64,000 nucleotides of DNA from Thauera chlorobenzoica (GCF_001922305.1 NZ_CP018839.1:248001-312000); one strand, 5' to 3'. Shown: positions 35,387 through 43,933, numbered from the stretch's first letter. Notes: a model not told the origin generated them from the letters alone. Program-made: numbers and translations.

Positions 35387-35444
35387 GCCTAACGTTGGAA
35401 TTCAGCGGCGCGCGAAGCGCGTCCGCTGCAATGACTTGTTATGC
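35387..35444 (-). other. Integron attC site 2
   Basis: Minus strand from core GCATAAC (complement of 35438-35444) through stem GCAGCGGACGCGC and GCGCGCCGCTG to core GTTAGGC (complement of 35387-35393). Length is 58 bp. The TAA stop of the AAA-DUF4435 gene is formed by the first core. It separates cassettes 2 and 3. Confidence 0.9.
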
Positions 35445-37052
35445 CATATAGGGAGCGAAGTTGCCAAAATACTTCTTTAGCGATTGCGTAATTTCATTTC
35501 GACATTCGCCTTTCGCGAGCCGAACTATAAGCTCGGGAAGTTCTCCATTGGCAAGGCCGAGCGCTGAGCTTGCTTGAGTAGATAGAGATTTGCGATTGTA
35601 TAGTGATAGGAGGCCTTCATAATTCTTCGCAGACAATACCAAATTTAATTCTGAAAGCGCTTGATTGTAAATGGCGCCTGCGTCAATTTTTCCCGCTAGC
35701 GACTCTAGCGCAGAAGTTAGTGCAGCAGCACCTTTTGCTTTTTCATCAAACATATTTAGTTGAAATTTTATTTCGCTTGCGGCACGGAGTGAGACCTGAG
35801 TTTCTAGCTCACTTTGCAGCCTCTTAAATATAGCGGAAGAAACAGATAAAAAATCAGCATTTTCATCACGGGCCAGTCGTGTACTGACCAATGCTAATAG
35901 TTCCTTGGTGCAAAATAGATTCTCTACCTCAGCGACCGAAAGAACGAATATTGAATCTTGCTCTAGCTTCTGGATTTCAGCGGGAACTCTTCTGTCTCGA
36001 TCAATGATGCCAAATACGTTAAGGTGGTGAAGTTGCGGATTAGCTTTCAATGCTTTAACTGATTGTACTACTTGACTACAATTGCCTACTGGTATGACTA
36101 GGTAGTTGCTAAGAATTGAGGTGTATAGGGCTGAATCAAAACTTCCTGCAACACCCTCTACAAACACAACTGGTTTCCTACTGCCCAATACCTCTAGCAA
36201 TAAGTCTTCCGGGATAGCCTCATCTTGTTTAATTAACTCCCAATCCCAGCGATTTCCATTAAATGATTTTAACCAAATCTTAGTTGTCTCTTCCATTGCC
36301 GCAGCAAAGTCAACGTCATGGGTTAGATATATAAACAAGCAGTCAGGTCTGGATTGCTCTATTTGATCCCAGAGAGGGGCTTGGACTGATTTATGGAGAT
36401 GTAGTTCTGGCTCGTCAACGACAATAATTGCACTGGACGGGGCGGCCAAGCATTGCCCAATAAGATAAAAAATAACCCGCTCGCCATCACTCATATCCGA
36501 GGAATTATAGATACTTTGTTGCGAGTCCTTTGTTTTTGTTTGGATTCGAAGGCCGCCAATCACAAGTTCTCTATGGGGAAGTATTTTTTCCCAAATTTCC
36601 TTAACTACATCTAGCTTTGTTTTAGGTGGCTCTACTCTACTGGTTGTCAGTTTTGATGCTGAAAGGTATTTGGCGCTTTCCTCAGTATGGTCTGAAAAAA
36701 GAAATACCATTAACTGGTGATAGTCGTTCAGAGGGCTAACCGCTGGCTTACTTTGCCACCTGTGCCCTTGTTTGTATCCCTGGATATTGTTCTGCTCGAT
36801 AGCTCGCTCATAACCCGTCCATAGTTCGGATGTTGCCAAGTCAATCGACTTTGGTGTCGTTGAGTCGGGCATTGCTAGGGATTTCTGAGCGGATATCCGA
36901 TGTACTTTATCGCGATCTGGTGAATCAAACTCTATCCAAGTTCCTAGCCTGGTTTTACCGGAACCATTGGCGCCTACGACAAGCAGGCTTCTTGATGATT
37001 CGACGACCGATAACTCAGCACTGTTTGGTGGTAGATGCACATTCATTTTCAT
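35439..37052 (-). CDS. AAA ATPase with DUF4435-type C-terminal domain, PARIS-like (integron cassette 2)
   Basis: 537-residue protein. Residues 22-40 carry Walker A (GANGSGKT, 27-34), 185-215 hold the signature SDGERVIFYLIG and Walker B VVDEPELHLH, as in ABC/SMC-like AAA_15/21 ATPases. From about residue 292 a TOPRIM-like DUF4435 part follows (VVFVEGVAGSFDS with E299, then IIDRDRR with D351 and D353, and EVENLF). This layout is that of OLD-like proteins and of the fused form of PARIS, in which AriA and AriB are joined. AT-rich compared with its neighbours, so recently acquired. The stop is in attC 2. Confidence 0.8.
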   Translation of the reverse strand: MKMNVHLPPNSAELSVVESSRSLLVVGANGSGKTRLGTWIEFDSPDRDKVHRISAQKSLAMPDSTTPKSIDLATSELWTGYERAIEQNNIQGYKQGHRWQSKPAVSPLNDYHQLMVFLFSDHTEESAKYLSASKLTTSRVEPPKTKLDVVKEIWEKILPHRELVIGGLRIQTKTKDSQQSIYNSSDMSDGERVIFYLIGQCLAAPSSAIIVVDEPELHLHKSVQAPLWDQIEQSRPDCLFIYLTHDVDFAAAMEETTKIWLKSFNGNRWDWELIKQDEAIPEDLLLEVLGSRKPVVFVEGVAGSFDSALYTSILSNYLVIPVGNCSQVVQSVKALKANPQLHHLNVFGIIDRDRRVPAEIQKLEQDSIFVLSVAEVENLFCTKELLALVSTRLARDENADFLSVSSAIFKRLQSELETQVSLRAASEIKFQLNMFDEKAKGAAALTSALESLAGKIDAGAIYNQALSELNLVLSAKNYEGLLSLYNRKSLSTQASSALGLANGELPELIVRLAKGECRNEITQSLKKYFGNFAPYMA

Positions 37053-37084
37053 AATTTGACCATCACACGGAGATAATTTTATAG

Positions 37085-37144
37085 GGCATAACGGACAAGG
37101 TAAGCGGCCCGCAGAATGCGGGTCCGCTTGAGCGAATTGTTAGC
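37085..37144 (-). other. Integron attC site 1
   Basis: Minus strand from GGCTAAC (complement of 37138-37144), with AATTCGCTCAAGC, stem GCGGACCCGC/GCGGGCCGC, to core GTTATGC (complement of 37085-37091). Length is 60 bp, of the common 59-base-element type. It separates cassettes 1 and 2. Confidence 0.9.
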
Positions 37145-37146
37145 CA

Positions 37147-37395
37147 CTAGCTATTGAGAACAGAATGGTATTCAACATCTGAAGAGCTCCATTCCCCGCC
37201 GTTTTCATCGACGTAAATCGATTGCCCATTTACTTTCTTTGGAGGTGATGGATGCATTTCTTGGAGAATAACATCTCTTACCAGTAGTTTTGAATCGTAC
37301 ATAAAAACTACAGGGCAAACAGTTCCGTCCTCCAATAAGAGTCCTTTGATATCTCCATTGTTTGGAGAGATAAGTTTGATCTCTTTTGCAGACAT
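37147..37395 (-). CDS. Hypothetical protein (integron cassette 1)
   Basis: 82-residue acidic soluble protein starting MSAKEIKLISPNNGDIKG, with AGAGGAGA 5 nt before its ATG. It is the first cassette, next to attI1, so it receives the strongest transcription from Pc. It is probably a small beta-rich fold; no family recognised. It lies 14 nt from the attI1 junction and ends 3 nt before attC 1, so nearly the whole cassette is coding. Confidence 0.75.
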   Translation of the reverse strand: MSAKEIKLISPNNGDIKGLLLEDGTVCPVVFMYDSKLLVRDVILQEMHPSPPKKVNGQSIYVDENGGEWSSSDVEYHSVLNS

Positions 37396-37408
37396 AGTTT
37401 CTCCTCTC

Positions 37409-37473
37409 GGCTAACTTTGTTTTAGGGCGACTGCCCTGCTGCGTAACATCGTTGCTGCTCCATAACATCAAAC
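37409..37473 (-). other. attI1 recombination site
   Basis: The minus strand ends in AAAACAAAGTTAGCC and contains the two direct repeats and the CAGCAGGGCAGTCGCCC segment characteristic of attI1 of class 1 integrons, recalled from memory. The crossover core GTTAGCC is the complement of 37409-37415. Cassettes insert here in front of Pc. Confidence 0.88.
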
Positions 37474-37522
37474 ATCGACCCACGGCGTAACGCGCTTGCT
37501 GCTTGGATGCCTGAGGCATAGA

Positions 37523-37538
37523 CTGTACAAAAAAACAG
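37523..37538 (+). promoter_or_regulatory. LexA box in the intI1 promoter
   Basis: CTGTACAAAAAAACAG fits the LexA form CTG-N10-CAG and is at 37523-37538, just before the intI1 start codon at 37551. In class 1 integrons this site puts integrase under SOS control. A P2-like element on the minus strand (TTGTTG, 14 nt, TACAGT) overlaps it but has the short spacer considered inactive. Confidence 0.8.
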
Positions 37539-37550
37539 TCACAACAAGCC

Positions 37551-38564
37551 ATGAAAACCAGCACTGCACCGTTACCACCGCTGCGTTCGGTCAAGGTTCT
37601 GGACCAGTTGCGTGAGCGCATACGCTACTTGCATTACAGCTTACGAACCGAACAGGCGTATGTCCACTGGGTTCGTGCCTTCATCCGTTTCCACGGTGTG
37701 CGTCACCCGGCAACCTTGGGCAGCAGCGAAGTCGAGGCATTTCTGTCCTGGCTGGCGAACGAGCGCAAGGTTTCGGTCTCCACGCATCGTCAGGCATTGG
37801 CGGCCTTGCTGTTCTTCTACGGCAAGGTGCTTTGCACGGATCTGCCCTGGCTTCAGGAGATCGGAAGACCTCGGCCGTCGCGGCGCTTGCCGGTCGTGCT
37901 GACCCCGGATGAAGTGGTTCGCATCCTCGGTTTTCTGGAAGGCGAGCATCGTTTGTTCGCCCAGCTTCTGTATGGAACGGGCATGCGGATCAGTGAGGGT
38001 TTGCAACTGCGGGTCAAGGATCTGGATTTCGATCACGGCACGATCATCGTGCGGGAGGGCAAGGGCTCCAAGGATCGGGCCTTGATGTTACCCGAGAGCT
38101 TGGCACCCAGCCTGCGCGAGCAGCTGTCGCGTGCACGGGCATGGTGGCTGAAGGACCAGGCCGAGGGCCGCAGCGGCGTTGCGCTTCCCGACGCCCTTGA
38201 GCGGAAGTATCCGCGCGCCGGGCATTCTTGGCCGTGGTTCTGGGTCTTTGCTCAGCACACGCATTCGACCGATCCACGGAGCGGTGTCGTGCGTCGCCAT
38301 CATATGTATGACCAGACCTTTCAGCGCGCCTTCAAACGTGCCGTGGAACAAGCAGGCATCACGAAGCCCGCCACACCGCACACCCTCCGCCACTCGTTCG
38401 CGACGGCCTTGCTCCGCAGCGGTTACGACATTCGAACCGTGCAGGATTTGCTCGGCCATTCCGACGTCTCTACGACGATGATTTACACGCATGTGCTGAA
38501 AGTTGGCGGTGCCGGAGTGCGCTCACCGCTTGATGCGCTGCCGCCCCTCACTAGTGAGAGGTAG
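37551..38564 (+). CDS. intI1: Class 1 integron integrase IntI1
   Basis: 337-residue tyrosine recombinase that, as far as memory allows comparison, matches IntI1 of clinical class 1 integrons almost completely; the one difference noticed is Ser at residue 4. It includes HTLRHSF (box II), the nucleophile Y312 (TMIYTHVL) and the integron-specific extra helix region near [15 protein letters not shown]. It excises and inserts cassettes by acting on attI1 and attC sites. It is divergent from the cassette array. Confidence 0.97.
   Translation: MKTSTAPLPPLRSVKVLDQLRERIRYLHYSLRTEQAYVHWVRAFIRFHGVRHPATLGSSEVEAFLSWLANERKVSVSTHRQALAALLFFYGKVLCTDLPWLQEIGRPRPSRRLPVVLTPDEVVRILGFLEGEHRLFAQLLYGTGMRISEGLQLRVKDLDFDHGTIIVREGKGSKDRALMLPESLAPSLREQLSRARAWWLKDQAEGRSGVALPDALERKYPRAGHSWPWFWVFAQHTHSTDPRSGVVRRHHMYDQTFQRAFKRAVEQAGITKPATPHTLRHSFATALLRSGYDIRTVQDLLGHSDVSTTMIYTHVLKVGGAGVRSPLDALPPLTSER
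37638..37666 (-). promoter_or_regulatory. Cassette promoter Pc, weak (PcW-type)
   Basis: On the minus strand TGGACA (complement of 37661-37666), 17-nt spacer, TAAGCT (complement of 37638-37643). This is the -35/-10 pair of the weak Pc variant in class 1 integrons, within intI1 and pointing into the cassettes. It should drive all three cassette genes, in falling strength. Confidence 0.85.
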
Positions 38565-39097
38565 GGCAGCGCAAGTCAATCCTGGCGGATTCACTACCCC
38601 TGCGCGAAGGCCATCGGTGCCGCATCGAACGGCCGGTTGCGGAAAGTCCTCCCTGCGTCCGCTAGTGGCCGAGAGTGTGAGGTCACGAACGGCAGCTTCC
38701 CGGAAGCGAAACTCGCGGGAGGCCCGTCTGGCTGATCGGCAGCTTTGCGGAAATCTCTATGACTGCAACGGGTCGATAGGGTGAGCTCGAGGTATCGGAG
38801 ACCTGCCGTTCAACCTCGTTTGCGCGCTCGGCGACCGGTGTCGTCGGCATTGCCGCCGCTCGCTGGGCACAAGCTGAACGGCCCCTTCGGCCGAGTTGCT
38901 GAAGTAGATCATCCGGCAGGTTTTAGAGTGAAGCAGCCCGTCAGGCGTCTGATCTGGAGAGCATGTCTCCGTCAGCTCTTGGCTAAATTGTACGCATGCA
39001 GCATCGGGCTTGAAGACATCCGCCCGTTTCCCCAACGCAACCGATAATGGTCACCGTCTAACCTTCCCCCTTGCGCACAAGTTGCTAAACTTCTTCC
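38565..39097. other. 3' flank of intI1 and intergenic stretch
   Basis: The first about 100 nt (to about CTGCGTCCGCT, near 38663) look like the flank that follows intI1 in clinical integrons, then the sequence changes. No tniA or other Tn402 gene is present. The rest holds no gene I can support; the promoter of the HU-like gene must lie near 39045-39095. Confidence 0.5.
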
Positions 39098-39508
39098 ATG
39101 GTCAAGTCAGAACTCATCCGTTGCATCGCAGAGCGATTCCCGACGCTGACGGCAGCTGATGCGGACGCGGCAGTGAGTCTCATTTTGGAACAAATGACCC
39201 AAACGCTCGCGGTCGGTGACCGGATCGAGATCCGTGGGTTTGGTAGTTTTGCACTGAACTACCGTCCGCCGCGTCAGGGACGCAATCCCAAGACCGGCCA
39301 AAAGGTCGAGATCCCGGCCAATCATGTCCCGCATTTCAAGGCGGGGAAAGAATTGCGCGATCGAGTTGATGCCACCGTTGCGCCGGATACCAAGCAGCAG
39401 CGCAAATACACCCTCGACAAGTTGCTGGCCCAGTGCAAATCAGACGCCCCGTCGCCGCGGGTATCCGGCTGGGACGACATGGCGCCGCTAGGAAAGGAGC
39501 TCCTGTAA
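39098..39508 (+). CDS. HU/IHF-family DNA-binding protein with a MazE-antitoxin-like C-terminal tail
   Basis: 136 residues. Residues 1-93 are a complete HU/IHF beta-type domain, starting [15 protein letters not shown], with [20 protein letters not shown] and the arm proline and [10 protein letters not shown] end. Residues 103-136 ([16 protein letters not shown], then [12 protein letters not shown]) resemble the toxin-binding tail of MazE/PemI/ChpS antitoxins. I see no mazF gene next to it. The DNA-binding part of a MazE would here be replaced by HU. Distance to the next gene is 293 nt. Confidence 0.8.
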   Translation: MVKSELIRCIAERFPTLTAADADAAVSLILEQMTQTLAVGDRIEIRGFGSFALNYRPPRQGRNPKTGQKVEIPANHVPHFKAGKELRDRVDATVAPDTKQQRKYTLDKLLAQCKSDAPSPRVSGWDDMAPLGKELL

Positions 39509-39801
39509 GTTGCTTTGGCGAAACGGCATTTGCGTCGCGGAGCATTATCGGCGACCGCGGGAGAACAATCAGACGCCTTATCGGTTGCTCGGTGTCTGAT
39601 TCGATGGCGCCCCCATCCGGAGATGGACATTGGATGACTTCTGCCTTCCTTGGTCAGCGGCATCGTGCGACACGACTTGATTGAGAGGCATCGGAAGATG
39701 ACAGAAATCCTTGGCTGTCTCACCCCGGCTGGTGTCCCGCATGAGGCTGACCGCCGTCGACCGCTGGGTCATCTGCCGGATACACGAAGGGCGGACGCCT
39801 G

Positions 39802-40272
39802 ATGGGAATCTCGAGCCGCAGGTTTTTGCTGGATCAGGACGATCGCCTGTACCAACTGCCCCACTCAACGTACGAGCGGATGCGGCAAGACCCGGGCAGT
39901 CACCCTATTACCCGCTTCGCAAGTCAGCGCGTACGCATGGCAGACCTGCTGGTTGAACTTGTGGATCGTCAGCCGATTCGCGTCGTTCGCTGTGCCTATG
40001 GCATTTTTACCTTCACTGCAGATGGGTGTTTTGACCCAAGCACGTTCGAGCGCCAGCAATGGGCGCGTGCCGAACAAGCATTGGCGCCGCTGTCCGCCAA
40101 GTTTGACGGCACATCAACCGTCGTCGACGCCAAAACGCGCTTCGTCGCCCAAGGGGGGCACTGGACCCCATCGCAGACGTTGGCGTCTCGAATCCGCGAT
40201 GCTGCGCTGGAGCAAGGGGATTACACACGATTGGTCGTGAGCCCTTCGCGGCCTGCGCCTTCCGTCCGGTGA
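39802..40272 (+). CDS. Hypothetical protein, first gene of a three-gene operon
   Basis: 156-residue soluble protein starting MGISSRRFLLDQDDRLYQLP. The middle part (VELVDRQPIRVVRCAYGIFTF) is probably beta-rich; the C-terminus is Ala/Arg/Pro-rich. No family is recognised. The stop overlaps the GTG of the next gene (40269-40272), so the two are coupled. The 293 nt between the HU-fusion gene and this start hold no gene I can support; whether the HU-like protein is cotranscribed is open. Confidence 0.7.
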   Translation: MGISSRRFLLDQDDRLYQLPHSTYERMRQDPGSHPITRFASQRVRMADLLVELVDRQPIRVVRCAYGIFTFTADGCFDPSTFERQQWARAEQALAPLSAKFDGTSTVVDAKTRFVAQGGHWTPSQTLASRIRDAALEQGDYTRLVVSPSRPAPSVR

Positions 40273-41129
40273 GTCCCATGCAGGAATCACCTGAACAAGC
40301 GATCAAGCGTTACGTGCAAAGCGGTGAGTACGACACGCACTTCCGGGCATGGTCAGGGGACAGCTACCTCGGCCGCGTCCAGCACGGGGATGCGGCCCTG
40401 CGTAAGGCGCTGAAATCGGCGGTCCACGAGCGAGCCACGTGCGCCTCCGCTCCAGCGGCCCTGGACGAATTGGATGTTGCCGCGCTCACCCGCCGGAAGG
40501 TACTCCCCATGGTTCAGGGACTCTTTCCCCGCCACGAACAGGCGTGCGTCCTCGAAATGCTCGAGCGTTCGGTGGTCTTTCTCACGCCGGTGATGATTGA
40601 TCAGGTGCTCGAACAGAGTCAGTGGCTCCACACGGCTTGGACTCTGGCAAACCTCTTTCTCGCCGGCGTCAAGGCCGAAATCCTTTCCGACGATGCCCCC
40701 TACCTTGTGGGTCTGAGCGAGGAGACGACCTGCTACCTCTCGGCAGCATACTTCGACGCATCGGGGCGCTTCGACGACTTTCTGGTGCACGAGGTGGCCC
40801 ATATTTTTCACAACTGCAAGCGCCGCACCATTGGGTTACGCGAGACCCGGCAGCGTGAGTGGCTGCTGGAGATCGACTACGCCAAGCGCGAGACCTTCGC
40901 TTACGCCTGCGAGACTTACAGCCGCATTCACCCGTTGGGCAAGGGGCCACGAGCACGACAGATGCTGCTTGCGGAATATGCGCAGGGGCCAATGCCGGCA
41001 GACGACCGGGTGGATATCGCCGAGTACCTCGATATCCTCGGCGAGGCCGTGGTCGCGCGCAATGGCTGGAAACGCATCCTGACGCGCTGCGCGCCGCCCC
41101 GACATCGGCAAAGCTCGATACCTCAATGA
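40269..41129 (+). CDS. HExxH-motif putative zinc metallopeptidase
   Basis: 286-residue protein with the zinc-protease motif HEVAH (H174, E175, H178) in FLVHEVAHIFHNCKR, after a helical N-terminal part. A candidate third ligand is in KRETFAYACETYSR downstream. No signal peptide or membrane segment, so it is intracellular. It starts with GTG at 40269, overlapping the previous stop; an ATG at 40278 is the alternative. Its end overlaps the next start by 4 nt. No known family is recognised beyond the motif. Confidence 0.72.
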   Translation: MSPMQESPEQAIKRYVQSGEYDTHFRAWSGDSYLGRVQHGDAALRKALKSAVHERATCASAPAALDELDVAALTRRKVLPMVQGLFPRHEQACVLEMLERSVVFLTPVMIDQVLEQSQWLHTAWTLANLFLAGVKAEILSDDAPYLVGLSEETTCYLSAAYFDASGRFDDFLVHEVAHIFHNCKRRTIGLRETRQREWLLEIDYAKRETFAYACETYSRIHPLGKGPRARQMLLAEYAQGPMPADDRVDIAEYLDILGEAVVARNGWKRILTRCAPPRHRQSSIPQ

Positions 41130-41782
41130 CTGACCTGACAGAACTGCGGACCGAACTGCGCGGGCTGCGCCGCTGCGACCTGCTGATCATTGCTGAGCGC
41201 GCCGCCGAACTCGTGTCCAAGGCCAATCTAAAGCCACTTTTGAGCGACTTCATGCATGTCGATGTCCTGGTTGTGCCAGGGACAAAGCCAGTTCCTTTGA
41301 TCGAAGAAATCCAGAAGTTCTACAGCGAGAGCTGCGACGGCCGGTACTTCGAGCAGTGTGAGGCCAATGCCAAGAACTACAAGGAACACTCAAGGGGTAC
41401 GGACGCGTTTGTTGCCGAACTCGACCGCTTACTACGCAAGTGTGTCCAAGCAGTCGGGCGGCAACCGGGCGCCTCAGTACGCGAAGCGTTCGAGTTCCTC
41501 TTCCGGCTGCTACGTCGTATCGATGAAGCACCCGATGATGTGGTCTACTTCGCCGAGGAAGCCGGCTCATGGCAGCTTGGCGTCAACTGGCAAGTGGTAT
41601 TCCCCGCCTACTTTCGATGCTTGGCTGAGATGGCATCCCCCGAAGAATTCGCGAGAACCATTGATCAGATGATCCGTGCCTTCGCTGAGCATGAGCGGCC
41701 ACTGCATCTGAGAACGGCACACCAGGTGGCGTCGGCCGCGCAGCAGGCCAAACTTCGAGCATTGAGCGGGACGGGTGGATGA
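41126..41782 (+). CDS. Hypothetical protein, third gene of the operon
   Basis: 218-residue soluble, mostly helical protein (MTDLTELRTELRGLRRCD), with SVREAFEFLFRLLRRIDEAPDD and ending in a helical HLRTAHQVASAAQQAKLRAL segment. No family recognised. ATG at 41126 overlaps the HExxH stop (ATGA). Because the three genes overlap each other, their products probably work together. Confidence 0.7.
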   Translation: MTDLTELRTELRGLRRCDLLIIAERAAELVSKANLKPLLSDFMHVDVLVVPGTKPVPLIEEIQKFYSESCDGRYFEQCEANAKNYKEHSRGTDAFVAELDRLLRKCVQAVGRQPGASVREAFEFLFRLLRRIDEAPDDVVYFAEEAGSWQLGVNWQVVFPAYFRCLAEMASPEEFARTIDQMIRAFAEHERPLHLRTAHQVASAAQQAKLRALSGTGG

Positions 41783-42201
41783 CAGCCATAGTCATTAGAG
41801 GAGGTCGATCGGCGAAAGCCAGCAGAGATTTGCGTTGGACCACCGAAAGTCGCGCGCTGGGGGATGCGTCAGGTTTCGGCCACCTGCTGCCGTTGGGCTT
41901 TCCCGGTTCAACGTCAGGAGCAGACTGATTGCTGTCGCTCAGGCTTCGGGGCCGGCTGAGTTTTCTCGACCCAATCCGGACTTTGTGCGTCAGACCGGAA
42001 TATGGCGGTAATGAGCCAGACAGCCGCCACTCAACTGGCTTCAATCTTACTGGAAGCGGTGTGATTCAGCTGGCTATTGAAGGAACGCATAGACCGCTGG
42101 CGGATCGCTGCGGCATCGTCGGTTGCCATAGGCACTGCAAGCATTCGCTGGAAAAGCCGTCTGTCAGCCAGTGCGACCGCCGCGCCTTTGTCAAGGCTGG
42201 C
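41783..42201. other. Intergenic stretch without a gene
   Basis: I see no coding region here; the longest frames are short and have no ribosome site. It separates the three-gene operon from the convergent ppk2. Stretches such as TTTCGGCCACCTGCTGCCGTTGGGC at 41873-41897 look like decayed dispersed repeats. Confidence 0.4.
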
Positions 42202-43116
42202 TCAGTATCGCTTCGGAACGTACAACTCCGGCGGCATCACGCTTCGTTCGTAGTCCGGGTTGAAAACCCGATCGGGCAGAACGACAGGGGTTTGTGGAAC
42301 GTCCTCGTAGGGGATGTGCTCAAGCAGGTGTGAAATGCAGTTAAGGCGGGCGCGCTTCTTGTCGTTGGCCTCGACGATGTACCACGGTGCCTCGGGGATG
42401 TTCGTCCGTGCGAGCATGTCCTCCTTCGCCTTCGTATAGTCCTCCCAGCGAACACGGGATTGCAGGTCCATCGGACTGAGTTTCCATTGTTTCAGCGGAT
42501 CATGAATGCGCATCAGGAAGCGCAGCTGTTGTTCCTCGTCGGCAAGGGAGAACCAGTATTTGACTAGACGAATGCCTGAACGCACGAGCATGCGCTCGAA
42601 TTCGGGAACGTCTTCGAAAAACTGTTGCACCTCGTCCGGTGAAGCGAAGCCCATTACGCGCTCGACGCCAGCACGGTTGTACCAAGAACGGTCGAAGAGG
42701 ACGATCTCTCCAGCAGCGGGCAAGTGAGGTACGTAGCGCTGGAAATACCACTGGGTCATTTCCCGCTCGGTTGGCTTGGCTAGTGCCGCCACGCGGCAGA
42801 CGCGTGGGTTCAGACGTTGGGTGATGCGCTTGATGACGCTTCCCTTGCCTGCCGCGTCCCGGCCTTCGAAGATCACCACCACTTTTTCGCCGTGGTGTTC
42901 AACCCAGTCCTGCAGCTTGATGAGTTCTGCCTGCAGCTTGATCAGCTCAGTGAAGTATGTGCGACGGTCCAGAGTGTCGGCATGCTGCTTCTTGTAGACC
43001 TTGCGCAGTTCGAGTGACAGGACAGATTCCGAGAGTTCGAGTTCGAAGTCTTCGTCAGACTCATCGTCGAGTTCGGCTTTCAACCATTCCAACGCACCCT
43101 TGTGGGTTTCCGACAT
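42202..43116 (-). CDS. ppk2: Polyphosphate kinase 2
   Basis: 304-residue PPK2-family enzyme that transfers phosphate between polyphosphate and nucleotides. Walker A is FEGRDAAGKGS (G85-S93), the lid region includes ALAKPTEREMTQWYFQRYVP and Walker B is IVLFDRSWYNRAGVERVMGF. An acidic N-terminal region of about 35 residues precedes the domain. The gene is followed, in the phosphate-related group, by the membrane protein and LysR/PhoD genes. Confidence 0.93.
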   Translation of the reverse strand: MSETHKGALEWLKAELDDESDEDFELELSESVLSLELRKVYKKQHADTLDRRTYFTELIKLQAELIKLQDWVEHHGEKVVVIFEGRDAAGKGSVIKRITQRLNPRVCRVAALAKPTEREMTQWYFQRYVPHLPAAGEIVLFDRSWYNRAGVERVMGFASPDEVQQFFEDVPEFERMLVRSGIRLVKYWFSLADEEQQLRFLMRIHDPLKQWKLSPMDLQSRVRWEDYTKAKEDMLARTNIPEAPWYIVEANDKKRARLNCISHLLEHIPYEDVPQTPVVLPDRVFNPDYERSVMPPELYVPKRY

Positions 43117-43174
43117 GTCGATCCTCTAATCATTGTCCTCACGAGCCTGCGCCCGCGTTCCCTACTACGAAACT

Positions 43175-43816
43175 TCAAGAAGCGGGGGCAACCAGATCGA
43201 CCGTGATCTGATTCCGATTCTGAATGGAAACGATCAAACCGAAGCGTGCTCCATCCTTGAGGTATTCATGACGTTCCTCCGTGGTTGTGGCTGACAGGAG
43301 GTTCTGCTGATAGCCCTGTGCGGCGAAGCCTCCCGCATAATGGCCGATGACTTCAGGCAGCGCAGCCTGACCTTGATAACGTACCTGAACATGCTGGTCG
43401 GTACGCAACCACTGGACCCGGACCAGACCCGGAAAACGAGCGACGGGTCCCGGGTCGGTTCCCGATACGTCGCTGGTTGGCAGAGTGTTCGCGGAAAGCG
43501 CCGGTAGCAATGCCCCCAGCGTTTCCTGGGCACCCGGAATGATCTGCTCGACTTGCGCCGTCGCCGACCGCACGGTCTCCTGGGCTCCTGGCATGAATTG
43601 CTCGACCTGGGACGAAATCGACCGGACCGTCTCGGGTGCGGCATCCACGCCTTGCTGCGCCATCCCAAAAAGCCAGCCAGCGATGCTGATCGCTGCCCAG
43701 GCGAGGAGTCCCATCAACAAGAGCAGGAAGGCGGCGATGAGAATCCAGGTTTTGCGACTGATGGAAGACAGGCCGCTCAAAAGGTTACGAAATAGCGGGT
43801 GTGCGAATGCGTTCAT
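43175..43816 (-). CDS. Membrane protein, paralogue A
   Basis: 213-residue protein: a short cytosolic N-terminus (MNAFAHPLFRNLLSGLSSIS), one strong membrane helix (about 24-50), then a periplasmic part with two repeated PETVRS/QVEQ(I/F)(I/M)PGAQET units (about 60-100) and a globular C-terminal domain (SGTDPGPVARFPGLVRV). It is highly similar to the protein at 59157-59795. It is divergent from the LysR gene, which probably controls it. The function is unknown. Confidence 0.75.
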   Translation of the reverse strand: MNAFAHPLFRNLLSGLSSISRKTWILIAAFLLLLMGLLAWAAISIAGWLFGMAQQGVDAAPETVRSISSQVEQFMPGAQETVRSATAQVEQIIPGAQETLGALLPALSANTLPTSDVSGTDPGPVARFPGLVRVQWLRTDQHVQVRYQGQAALPEVIGHYAGGFAAQGYQQNLLSATTTEERHEYLKDGARFGLIVSIQNRNQITVDLVAPAS

Positions 43817-43910
43817 TGCTGTGACTCCATCTTGAACAAAGGGTTGAAACAGGCGCCCACCTTAAAGCGTGCCCGGGTTTTGATAAAGACGAATTATGGT
43901 TAATAATATT

Positions 43911-43924
43911 TCGGATAATTCCGA
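43911..43924. promoter_or_regulatory. Candidate LysR operator, copy A
   Basis: Palindrome TCGGA-TAAT-TCCGA, 10 nt before the LysR start. The same TCGGA-N4-TCCGA element with surrounding TTAACCA and GACGAATT-type sequence recurs at 58903-58916 next to the paralogous regulator. Conservation of the intergenic part between the two copies supports a binding site for the LysR protein. Confidence 0.6.
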
Positions 43925-43933
43925 TAGGTTGAT

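Noticed and set aside
37522..37547. Active P2 promoter of the integron
   Set aside because: TTGTTG and TACAGT are only 14 nt apart; without the GGG insertion this form is considered inactive.
39509..39801. A mazF toxin gene next to the HU-MazE fusion
   Set aside because: No MazF-like protein in any frame in this interval or the nearby ones.
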